Part shown: positions 1-6,495 of the stretch, piece by piece
Layout: each line of letters begins with the position of its first letter
Numbering within the stretch: the stretch's first letter is position 1
NCBI GenBank assembly: GCA_022565415.1
Contig: JAIUMT010000055.1
Coordinates: forward strand, 1 to 13,880
Length of the DNA: 13,880 nt
DNA from: Balneolales bacterium
GTDB lineage: Bacteria > Bacteroidota > Rhodothermia > Balneolales > HLUCCA01
Direction: 5' to 3'
Program-made: the position numbers and the translations under genes
The notes under the pieces: generated by a model
Seen by the model: the letters and a program-made list of their open reading frames with translations, nothing else
Database searches by the model: none
Told to the model about the DNA's origin: nothing

Positions 1-953
1 GTAGTGTATAGTTTCACTCCGGGAATGTCCATCTTTTCTATGATATGCTGGTTTAACGATACCACATGTTTATGAACTTCATCCACTCCCAATTCTAAAA
101 ATGGATCTAGTGAAGCATGCAGTGCATAGATTCCGGGTACGTTAAGTCCACCTAGCTCATATCGCCTCGCAGTCGGATTTAAGCCCTGCTCATAATTGAA
201 TAAATCCCATGGTGTTTCTACCGACAACCATCCCACATGTTGGGGTCGCAATGCATTCAACATCTCTTCGCTGAAATACACAAATCCTATGCCCATAGGC
301 GCCATCAGCCATTTTAATCCTCCCGACACAAACGCATCAATCTGCATAGCCTGAACATCGATTGGTGAACTTCCTGCAGCCTGAATTCCATCAACAACAA
401 GCCATTTGTCGGAATCAGCGCATAGTTGTCCGAGTTTGTGGAGGTCGATTCTATATCCGCTTAAAAACTGAACCGCACTTATGCCCACTAATTGGTCTGA
501 ATTTTGGATTTCATGTTCGAGCTGATCTGCTGATACGAAACCTTGTTTGCTTTTGGCAAAACGAATATCAACGCCTCGATGCTGCAGATTCATGTAGGGA
601 TACACATTCGAAGGAAACTCGATGTCGTTGAGTAATATTGAATCACCTTTTTGCCAGTTAAGTCCGCCTGCAATCAGGTTTAATCCTTCTGATGTGTTCG
701 TAACAAATGCAATTTGGTCGGACGATGGAGCATTAATAAGCCGGGCGATTTTACTACGCGTTTCTTCGATTATATCCTGATCAATCATATAGGATTCAAT
801 AACACCTGAACTTCGTTCTGTCAGGTGCTTATTGATGTGCGCATTCACTTCGGTAGATAGAACTCCAAATGCGGCATGATTAAGATATACATGGCCGTTT
901 TTCAGGTGCGGGAAAGCCGCTCTATATGAGGTTAGTCTCTCTTCTGAAATCAT
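1..953 (-). CDS. Class V aminotransferase (PLP-dependent), C-terminus cut by window edge
   Basis: The reading frame opens with ATG at 953-951 and stays open to the window edge, giving about 317 residues with the C-terminus missing. It matches the class V aminotransferase / cysteine desulfurase-like fold. LNHAAFG (about 24-30) is the N-terminal substrate and PLP region. VVDGIQAAG (186-194) carries the Asp188 that contacts the PLP pyridine nitrogen, with the Gln191 typical of the family. SGGLKWL (210-216) holds the Schiff-base lysine, Lys214. Class V members include cysteine desulfurases, isopenicillin N epimerase-like proteins and kynureninase-like enzymes. The substrate cannot be read here, and the region where a SufS-type catalytic cysteine would lie is outside the window. 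It starts 14 bases after the M14 hydrolase stop, so it is probably the last visible gene of the rim-type operon. The family call is firm; the specific reaction is unknown. Confidence 0.88.
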   Translation of the reverse strand, partial: MISEERLTSYRAAFPHLKNGHVYLNHAAFGVLSTEVNAHINKHLTERSSGVIESYMIDQDIIEETRSKIARLINAPSSDQIAFVTNTSEGLNLIAGGLNWQKGDSILLNDIEFPSNVYPYMNLQHRGVDIRFAKSKQGFVSADQLEHEIQNSDQLVGISAVQFLSGYRIDLHKLGQLCADSDKWLVVDGIQAAGSSPIDVQAMQIDAFVSGGLKWLMAPMGIGFVYFSEEMLNALRPQHVGWLSVETPWDLFNYEQGLNPTARRYELGGLNVPGIYALHASLDPFLELGVDEVHKHVVSLNQHIIEKMDIPGVKLYT

Positions 954-967
954 GAAGGTCGTTTATT

Positions 968-1921
968 TTATTTAGATTCTACCCGATTTCCAATATGCAG
1001 CAGGGCATCGCCAGCACTAATTACAGGCATCCGATTTAATCCAACTACATAGCCATTTTGAGTAGCTTTTAAATTTACGTTGGTTTCGCCGTATGGATCG
1101 GTAATACTACCTAAATGTTGGCCGCGAACCACTTTGTCTCCGGGTTTTAAGGTCGTTCGAAATAAACCCGATACTTTCGCTCTAACCCAACTGCTTTTGA
1201 GAAATGTGCGTGGTTTGTATGAAATTACGGGTGCATCATCTCTCATACCAAAGGATTTCATCAGGCGAAGCGTTCCATCAATACCATATTGAATGGCATC
1301 CTCATCTAATCGAAGAGATTCTCCTCCCTCATAAACAATGATTGATTTACCGCGTCTGTGAGCAGCTTTTCGAAAAGATTTGTCGATCAAGGTTGAGTTC
1401 AGAATGAAAGGCGGTGCAAATGCTTCCGCTAACGTTACATTTTGCTGTTGGGATAATACACAGCGAATTTGCGGATAGTTATCTTTACTGGCACCACCGG
1501 TGTGAAAATCGATACCAAAATCGACCAAAGGAAGCAATTCGTTGACGATAATATTCGCCACGCGACTAGCCAATGAGCCTGTTTTATTGCCCGGAAAACT
1601 GCGGTTCAGGTCTTTTCCGTCGGGGAGGTAGCGTTCTTGCTGAAGAAATCCGTATATGTTTACAATCGGAACCGCTACTATAGTGCCACTAGTGGGATGC
1701 AAGTGCTTTTCTGTAATAATTCGACGAACAATTTCGATACCATTGGTTTCATTTCCGTGTAGTCCGGCTGTTAGTAACAGTGTAGGACCCGGATTTACGC
1801 CTCTCGACACGAAAATGGGCATGTCGATTACGGTATGCGTTGGTAATTTTGCAATTCGGAGGTCGATATAACGCTGTTCGCCAGGGTTTACGTGCTTCCC
1901 GTTAAGTATAAATGAATTCAT
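968..1921 (-). CDS. Succinylglutamate desuccinylase/aspartoacylase family zinc hydrolase (M14-like)
   Basis: This protein of about 317 residues belongs to the AstE/aspartoacylase branch of the M14 metallocarboxypeptidase fold, which hydrolyses amide bonds of acylated amino acids with one zinc. Numbered from the chosen start, zinc ligands are expected at His55 and Glu58 (GLHGNETNG) and at His140 (DFHTGG). The substrate-carboxylate Arg is Arg107 (DLNRSFPG), and the candidate catalytic Glu is Glu198 (VYEGGE). The last 70 or so residues look like the small barrel-type beta domain common in this subgroup. I chose ATG at 1921, 13 bases after the rimK stop. An upstream in-frame ATG at 1978 would add 19 highly charged residues and overlap rimK by 44 bases, which is less likely. 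Its position between rimK and an aminotransferase suggests it acts on a glutamyl or other amino-acid conjugate instead of in arginine catabolism; that is inference. Confidence 0.9.
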   Translation of the reverse strand: MNSFILNGKHVNPGEQRYIDLRIAKLPTHTVIDMPIFVSRGVNPGPTLLLTAGLHGNETNGIEIVRRIITEKHLHPTSGTIVAVPIVNIYGFLQQERYLPDGKDLNRSFPGNKTGSLASRVANIIVNELLPLVDFGIDFHTGGASKDNYPQIRCVLSQQQNVTLAEAFAPPFILNSTLIDKSFRKAAHRRGKSIIVYEGGESLRLDEDAIQYGIDGTLRLMKSFGMRDDAPVISYKPRTFLKSSWVRAKVSGLFRTTLKPGDKVVRGQHLGSITDPYGETNVNLKATQNGYVVGLNRMPVISAGDALLHIGNRVESK

Positions 1922-1934
1922 GTTTAGCGGGTTA

Positions 1935-2843
1935 TTAAACTCCAATTTTGTCTTTTCTTTTCTTCTTGGTACCGCCATGGCGCTCTACGTAATCGATAAT
2001 TGCTCCTGCTATGTCGAGTTCTGGTGCTTTTTCAATTCCTTCGAGACCAGGTGAAGAGTTTACCTCAAGAACCAACGGTCCGCGATTGCTTCTTACCATA
2101 TCGACCCCGGCAACACTTAAACCTAGTGCTTTTGCTGCTTTAAGGGCTGTAGAGCGTTCTTTTGCAGTCAATTTTATGATTTTTGCAGAACCGCCACGGT
2201 GGAGGTTTGACCGAAAATCGCCCTCAGCACCTTTACGTAACATGGCCCCGACAACTTTCCCATCTACAATAAAAGCTCGAACGTCGCTACCATTAGATTC
2301 CCTAATAAACTCTTGAATCAGAATGTTACTTTTAAGTCCATAAAAGGCCTCTAACACCGATTGAGCTGCTTTTTTAGTTTCTGCGAGCACAACACCCACT
2401 CCCTGAGTTCCTTCCAGCAGCTTAATAACTACAGGAACACCGCCGACCATGCGAATTAGGTCATCGGTATCTTTGGCGTTGCGTGCGAAACCTGTAATGG
2501 GCATGCCAATACCCTCGCGTGCCAGAATTTGCATACTTCTGAGTTTGTCGCGAGATCGAACAATTCCTTGCGACTCATTTGCAGAAAAAACCTGCATCAT
2601 TTCAAACTGACGTACAATCGCACTGCCATAAAACGTTACAGAAGCACCAATACGAGGGATAATCGCGTCGACATCGTCGATAGCTTCTCCGTTATAATGT
2701 ATAGTCGGGTTTCCCTTCTCAATAGCGACATAGCATTTAAGGTGATCAAGTACCAGCACGGTATGACCTCTTTGCTCGCCCGCTTCAACTAATCTACGGG
2801 TGGAATACAACTCTTTATTCCGGGATAAAACTACAATTTTCAT
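1935..2843 (-). CDS. rimK: RimK, ribosomal protein S6--L-glutamate ligase
   Basis: At 302 residues it matches the usual RimK length of about 300. RimK is an ATP-grasp ligase that adds glutamate residues to the C-terminus of ribosomal protein S6 (RpsF) using ATP. The N-terminal part (MKIVVLSRNKELYS, IIPRIGASVTFYG, RDKLRSMQ) is characteristic. ATP-grasp features are the nucleotide lysine Lys141 followed by a glycine-rich loop (EGTQGVGVV), the hinge ILIQEFI (174-180), DFRSNLHRGG (209-218), Asp248, and LEVNSSPGLEGIE (259-271) with metal ligands Glu260 and Asn262. The start shares an ATGA overlap with the stop of the upstream PF05618 gene, so the two are translationally coupled. The protein ends in a short basic tail (residues 292-299, mostly Lys/Arg). 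RimK relatives also ligate other amino acids, so S6 as substrate is inferred from overall similarity. Confidence 0.95.
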   Translation of the reverse strand: MKIVVLSRNKELYSTRRLVEAGEQRGHTVLVLDHLKCYVAIEKGNPTIHYNGEAIDDVDAIIPRIGASVTFYGSAIVRQFEMMQVFSANESQGIVRSRDKLRSMQILAREGIGMPITGFARNAKDTDDLIRMVGGVPVVIKLLEGTQGVGVVLAETKKAAQSVLEAFYGLKSNILIQEFIRESNGSDVRAFIVDGKVVGAMLRKGAEGDFRSNLHRGGSAKIIKLTAKERSTALKAAKALGLSVAGVDMVRSNRGPLVLEVNSSPGLEGIEKAPELDIAGAIIDYVERHGGTKKKRKDKIGV

Positions 2844-3298
2844 ACATTTTGGTTTGGTATTAAGGGAATTCCACCGGTGTGGATGAGGTCGACATCAATA
2901 ATAAAATGTTTTTTTAACGTTTTACGGCCAATGAGCAGTGGGTAGGTCATTGCAGATCGATTTGAAAGGGAAAACTCGGTATTGATAGTAACTCCACCGA
3001 TTTCAATCTGAGTTTCAATTATATAACGCAACTGAGTAGTTCCATTCGAACTCCTGATCCGTTTTCTCTTCTTAATTGGTAGAGAGTGAATAGTTGAAGT
3101 AAACTGAGGGTGATCATCGTCAAGGAGCATAAACTCAACAAAATCTCCCCCGTTTTTTTTTACAGCCCTGATCGAACTGCAGTGAAGAGCCGATGTGTAG
3201 GCTCCGGTGTCTATTTTTGCTTCGATGCCCTGAACGTTGAGTTCAGGTAAATTTGTAAACTCGCGTCGGCCGATTCGCAATGTTGAACGTTTTATCAT
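2840..3298 (-). CDS. RimK-associated retropepsin-like protein (PF05618, annotated as ATP-dependent zinc protease family)
   Basis: A 152-residue protein of the PF05618/COG4067 family, often encoded next to rimK and named ATP-dependent zinc protease or RimK/LysX family. The fold is retropepsin-like. The signature is AKIDTGAYTSALH, with Asp30-Thr31-Gly32 as the aspartic-protease-type DTG. Further family features are RSSNGTTQLRYII (82-94) and the late hydrophobic-Gly motif NRSAMTYPLLIGRKTL (113-128). The ATP dependence in the name is poorly grounded: no P-loop is visible. It is the first gene of the minus-strand operon and overlaps rimK by four bases. In Pseudomonas a protein of this kind (RimB) has been linked to control of RimK-dependent S6 glutamylation, so a role in trimming or regulating glutamyl tails is plausible but not shown by sequence. 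Confidence 0.88.
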   Translation of the reverse strand: MIKRSTLRIGRREFTNLPELNVQGIEAKIDTGAYTSALHCSSIRAVKKNGGDFVEFMLLDDDHPQFTSTIHSLPIKKRKRIRSSNGTTQLRYIIETQIEIGGVTINTEFSLSNRSAMTYPLLIGRKTLKKHFIIDVDLIHTGGIPLIPNQNV

Positions 3299-3379
3299 AT
3301 TTAAAGATAGCGTTCATTCCTGCAATATTAAATTGTGATTGTAAGCTGAGTTTTTCCGGAACGTTAACATGAATATGTG

Positions 3380-3395
3380 GTATAAGTAATTATAC
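3380..3395. promoter_or_regulatory. Palindromic AT-rich element in divergent promoter region
   Basis: GTATAA and TTATAC form a perfect 6-base inverted repeat around a 4-base spacer. Each arm contains a -10-like hexamer: TATAAG on plus and TATAAT on minus. It sits between the divergently transcribed PF05618-rimK operon and the small membrane ORF. It could be a bidirectional promoter core or an operator. No convincing -35 element was found on either strand, so the promoter role is speculative. Confidence 0.28.
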
Positions 3396-3468
3396 GAGAT
3401 TGAATTAGCGGGGCGTTAATGTACTATTCGCTTCAGGGTGCAAAACCTTCTGAAGATCAGGAACCAAA

Positions 3469-3473
3469 AGGAG
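3469..3473 (+). promoter_or_regulatory. Strong ribosome binding site of small ORF
   Basis: AGGAG lies five bases upstream of the ATG at 3479. Most genes in this window lack a site this good, which supports translation from 3479. It also falls inside the longer in-frame version that starts at 3419. Confidence 0.5.
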
Positions 3474-3478
3474 ATATC

Positions 3479-3559
3479 ATGGCAACAGTACTACTTATAC
3501 TTTTTAGCATCATATTCGTGACCATTTTATTGGCATCTGTACGGCGTGATACGCAGTAA
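3479..3559 (+). CDS. Putative small single-pass membrane peptide (26 aa; 46 aa if started at 3419)
   Basis: I do not recognise this family. From ATG at 3479 it encodes 26 residues: a hydrophobic run of about 18 (TVLLILFSIIFVTILLAS), then a short polar tail VRRDTQ. This is the look of a single transmembrane helix with the basic C-terminus on the cytoplasmic side. An in-frame ATG at 3419 would add a 20-residue polar stretch (MYYSLQGAKPSEDQ and on), with an in-frame stop just upstream at 3401. The AGGAG site favours the short form; the 3419 start lacks a good site. The ORF is separated from both neighbours and sits between a divergent operon and alaS, so it may be its own transcript. It could equally be a chance ORF. 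Conservation in relatives would decide. Confidence 0.45.
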   Translation: MATVLLILFSIIFVTILLASVRRDTQ

Positions 3560-3698
3560 AACTTTTCTGAGGGTTTGAACTGTATAAAACGGGCGTTTTT
3601 CTTATCTTAGCCGATTGTATAAGAATTACTATGATTTAAGATTCTGGATTATCATTGTAGTTCGTCATAATAAATAAAAACAACAGGTTATAAGTTAA
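3560..3698 (+). promoter_or_regulatory. Leader/promoter region of alaS with weak hairpin
   Basis: This AT-rich stretch holds AAAAC/GTTTT arms (3586-3590 and 3595-3599, 4-base loop) followed by a T-rich run. That could be a weak terminator for the small ORF. Further down are TATAAG and TATGAT-like hexamers, but none pairs with a good -35 at proper spacing. The alaS promoter probably lies here but I cannot place it. No T-box or other riboswitch structure was recognised. Confidence 0.25.
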
Positions 3699-6353
3699 AT
3701 GCGAGTAAAAACCGCCGACCAAATTCGTCAGGAATTTCTGGACTTCTTCCGCGAGAAAGAGCATGCCATTACACGTAGTGCTCCCGTGGTACCTCTCGAA
3801 GATCCCACCTTGCTCTTCACTAATGCCGGAATGAATCAATTTAAGCCCATTTTTCTGGGTGAAGAACAGGGTTATTCGGCAGAAGGTAAGGTTTGGCAAC
3901 GCGCGGCGAATACGCAAAAATGTATCCGTGTTAGTGGGAAACACAATGATCTGGAAGAGGTTGGTCATGATACTTACCATCACACGCTCTTCGAAATGTT
4001 GGGTAACTGGTCGTTTGGCGATTATTTTAAATCTGAAGCCATCGAATGGGCCTGGGAACTTCTTGTCGACAGATGGAAACTAAATCCCGATCGAATTTAC
4101 ATTACGGTTTTTGGTGGCGACGACGAAGACGGCCTGCCCGTTGACGAAGAAAGCATTGAGCTATGGAAAAAAAACACGTCGATAAATCCGGCTCATATTC
4201 TCAAATTCGGCAAAAAAGACAACTTCTGGGAAATGGCCGAAACCGGCCCCTGCGGCCCTTCCTATGAAATCCATATCGACCTGCGGTCCGACGAAGACCG
4301 TGCCCTGGTCGATGGCGCTACCTTGGTCAACGCCGACGATCCTCGCGTTATGGAAATCTGGAACCTCGTCTTTATTCAGTTTAACCGCGAAGCATCCGGC
4401 AAACTTATCACCTTACCCGCTCAACATGTCGATACCGGCATGGGTTTCGAGCGAATCTGCGCAGTAATTCAGGGCAAAACATCCAATTACGACAGCGATG
4501 TTTTTACCCCCATCATCAACAATATCAGTAAATTGGCGGGGATTTCATACGGGTCGGCTGACGAAACCGATATTGCCATGCGCGTTATTGCTGATCACAT
4601 TCGTGCAGTTAGCTTTTCAGAGGCTGATGGAGCTTCACCATCAAACGACGGACGTGGATACGTAATTCGACGAATTCTTCGCCGGGCTGTTCGATATGGT
4701 TGGGATAAACTCAACCTGAAGCAACCCTTCATGCACAAGCTTGTGCCATCTCTGGCCGATCGATTCGCTGATGTATTCCCGGAGCTTAAGCAACAGGAAA
4801 AATTCGTCAGTAACATCATCCGCGCCGAAGAAGAGGCCTTTTTACGCACGCTCGGACAGGGAATTCATCTGTTCGAAACCATGATTTCAGGCAAAAAGAT
4901 TCTCAGCGGCGAAGATGCATTTAAACTGCACGACACCTACGGATTTCCAATTGATTTAACCTCCTTGATGGCCCGTGAGAAAGGCGTATCGGTAGACCTG
5001 AAAGGGTTCGACACGTTAATGAAAGAGCAAAAAGACCGGGCTCGCGCTGCCGGTAAGTTTACTGTAGACATGAGCAGTCGGGAAGATTGGCTGGTAATTT
5101 CTGAGGGCGACGACTCTGAGTTCGTTGGGTATGATCAACTCGAAGCCCAGGTTCAGTTTCGTCAGGTTCGAAAAGAGAAAAAAGGCTACATCATTACACT
5201 CGATAAAACACCATTTTATGCAGAAAGCGGTGGACAAGTCGGCGACTCGGGAATACTAACGAACGGAGATGTTCATATTCAGATAACCGATGTGAAAAAG
5301 GTTCAGGGACATTTTTATCACCTGGCCGACAAACTCCCTGAATCTATCGAAGGCACTTGGCACGCCATCGTCGACAAAGAACGTCGATCTGAAATTCAAA
5401 AGCACCACTCAGCTACGCATATCATGCACGCTGCCCTGCGCCGTCGCCTTGGAACACACGTGGCTCAGAAAGGTTCTTTGGTTGAACCTACCCGTCTGAG
5501 ATTCGATTTTTCACACTATGAGGCGATTTCTCCGCAGGTACTCAATACGGTCGAAGCTGAAATCAATGCCAAAATCCAGGAAAATATTTCCGGCGAAATC
5601 TTAACCGATGTAGCTATTGATAATGCCCGCGAAATGGGAGCCATGATGCTTTTTGGCGAGAAATACGGAGAAAAAGTCAGGGTAGTTGTCTTTGATAAAT
5701 CCTACTCTGTTGAACTTTGCGGAGGTACTCATGTTAAAGCAACCGGTGAGATCGGATATTTCAGATTTCTGAGCGAATCATCGGCCGCGTCGGGAGTTAG
5801 AAGGGTAGAAGCTGTGGTGGGTCAGAGCGCAGACGAACTTTTGAGACGAGAAAAATCAACCATTGAGGCATTTAATTCAATCGTAGGCACCTCAAAAGAC
5901 AGCCTTACCGTACTTGAGCAAATTATTGCCGAGAAAAAGCAACTTGAAAAAGAGGTCGAAAAACTGCGGACCAAGCAGGCCATGTCAATTTTGGATTCAT
6001 TAATCTCCCATGCTAAGAAGCTTGAGAGCGGAATAACCCTAGTACGAGGTGAAATTCCAGATGTAAACGCCGACACGCTTAAACAATTGGGATACGAAGT
6101 TCTAAAGCGCTTACCTGAATCATCAATTTCAGTATTGGGGTCACGGGAAACACAGGCTTCGAAAGTCTATCTGGTAGCAACCGTTTCCGAAAACCTTGTT
6201 AAGTCGAATCAGATCAAGGCCGGAGCACTGGTTGGCAGCGTAGCGAAGCTTGTTGGCGGAGGCGGAGGCGGACAGCCCACCCTCGCAACAGCCGGTGGAC
6301 GCTTCCCCGATAAACTCCCGGAGGCCCTCGATGCCGTACCCGGGATGTTGTAA
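3699..6353 (+). CDS. alaS: Alanine--tRNA ligase
   Basis: Class II aminoacyl-tRNA synthetase that charges tRNA-Ala in the cytoplasm and hydrolyses mischarged Ser/Gly-tRNA-Ala. At 884 residues it is full length (E. coli 875). The catalytic core covers about 1-250 (LLFTNAGMNQFKPIFLG, TYHHTLFEMLGNWSFGDYF, DTGMGFER), followed by the tRNA-recognition region (DHIRAVSF, GRGYVIRRILRRAVRYG). The editing domain carries the zinc motif: His570 and His574 (HSATH), Cys674 and His678 (CGGTH). A coiled coil lies near 730-765 (EKKQLEKEVEKL). The C-terminal C-Ala domain ends in the expected Gly-rich GGGGGGQP motif. All key residues are present. The ATG start matches the family N-terminus (RQEFLDFFREKEH). It is followed after 142 bases by pdhA in the same direction. 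Confidence 0.98.
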   Translation: MRVKTADQIRQEFLDFFREKEHAITRSAPVVPLEDPTLLFTNAGMNQFKPIFLGEEQGYSAEGKVWQRAANTQKCIRVSGKHNDLEEVGHDTYHHTLFEMLGNWSFGDYFKSEAIEWAWELLVDRWKLNPDRIYITVFGGDDEDGLPVDEESIELWKKNTSINPAHILKFGKKDNFWEMAETGPCGPSYEIHIDLRSDEDRALVDGATLVNADDPRVMEIWNLVFIQFNREASGKLITLPAQHVDTGMGFERICAVIQGKTSNYDSDVFTPIINNISKLAGISYGSADETDIAMRVIADHIRAVSFSEADGASPSNDGRGYVIRRILRRAVRYGWDKLNLKQPFMHKLVPSLADRFADVFPELKQQEKFVSNIIRAEEEAFLRTLGQGIHLFETMISGKKILSGEDAFKLHDTYGFPIDLTSLMAREKGVSVDLKGFDTLMKEQKDRARAAGKFTVDMSSREDWLVISEGDDSEFVGYDQLEAQVQFRQVRKEKKGYIITLDKTPFYAESGGQVGDSGILTNGDVHIQITDVKKVQGHFYHLADKLPESIEGTWHAIVDKERRSEIQKHHSATHIMHAALRRRLGTHVAQKGSLVEPTRLRFDFSHYEAISPQVLNTVEAEINAKIQENISGEILTDVAIDNAREMGAMMLFGEKYGEKVRVVVFDKSYSVELCGGTHVKATGEIGYFRFLSESSAASGVRRVEAVVGQSADELLRREKSTIEAFNSIVGTSKDSLTVLEQIIAEKKQLEKEVEKLRTKQAMSILDSLISHAKKLESGITLVRGEIPDVNADTLKQLGYEVLKRLPESSISVLGSRETQASKVYLVATVSENLVKSNQIKAGALVGSVAKLVGGGGGGQPTLATAGGRFPDKLPEALDAVPGML

Positions 6354-6377
6354 AAGGGTGTCTGTATCCTGTTTAAT
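6348..6377 (+). promoter_or_regulatory. Candidate sigma-70-type promoter for the pdh genes
   Basis: TTGTAA (6348-6353, spanning the alaS stop codon) and TTTAAT (6372-6377) are separated by 18 bases. Transcription would start near 6384, placing both inverted repeats downstream in the pdhA leader. The match is moderate. FCB-group promoters often deviate from this consensus, so this is only a candidate. Confidence 0.25.
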
Positions 6378-6395
6378 AACATAAAATTGGGTATA

Positions 6396-6421
6396 TTTAC
6401 CCCGAAAATTAGTGGGGTAAA
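6396..6421 (+). repeat. Perfect 8-bp inverted repeat between alaS and pdhA
   Basis: TTTACCCC (6396-6403) and GGGGTAAA (6414-6421) are exact reverse complements around a 10-base AT-rich loop. No U-tract follows, so it is not a standard intrinsic terminator. It could be an operator for a dimeric repressor or an mRNA hairpin in the pdhA leader. Confidence 0.6.
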
Positions 6422-6443
6422 AGCCCGTTTGCTTGCAACACGC

Positions 6444-6472
6444 AAAGCACGACAAGCCGATTTTCGTGCTTT
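6444..6472 (+). repeat. Perfect 9-bp inverted repeat in the pdhA leader
   Basis: AAAGCACGA (6444-6452) and TCGTGCTTT (6464-6472) are exact reverse complements around an 11-base loop, ending 23 bases before the chosen pdhA ATG. An overlapping alternative stem, TTTGC (6428-6432) with GCAAA (6442-6446), would use part of the left arm, so two exclusive folds are possible. No U-tract follows. Confidence 0.6.
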
Positions 6473-6495
6473 CAACAGAATCATTACAAAGTATT

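Noticed and set aside
362..631. Plus-strand frame within the first gene
   Set aside because: The minus-strand frame here encodes a clear class V aminotransferase, including the PLP lysine motif.
1922..1978. N-terminal extension of the M14 hydrolase from ATG at 1978
   Set aside because: It would overlap rimK by 44 bases and adds a charged stretch that only mirrors the RimK tail in another frame; ATG 1921 fits operon spacing.
5822..6076. Open frames on the strand opposite alaS (also 4595-4849, 5016-5237, 6141-6524)
   Set aside because: They lie antisense to a fully conserved alaS, show no recognisable domain, and have the composition expected of shadow frames.
6256..6276. Glycine run GGGGGG near the end of AlaS as low-complexity oddity
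   Set aside because: A Gly-rich motif before the final segment is a normal hallmark of the AlaS C-terminal domain.
6433..6495. N-terminal extension of pdhA from ATG at 6433
   Set aside because: The added residues are encoded by the inverted-repeat leader and do not resemble E1 alpha N-termini.
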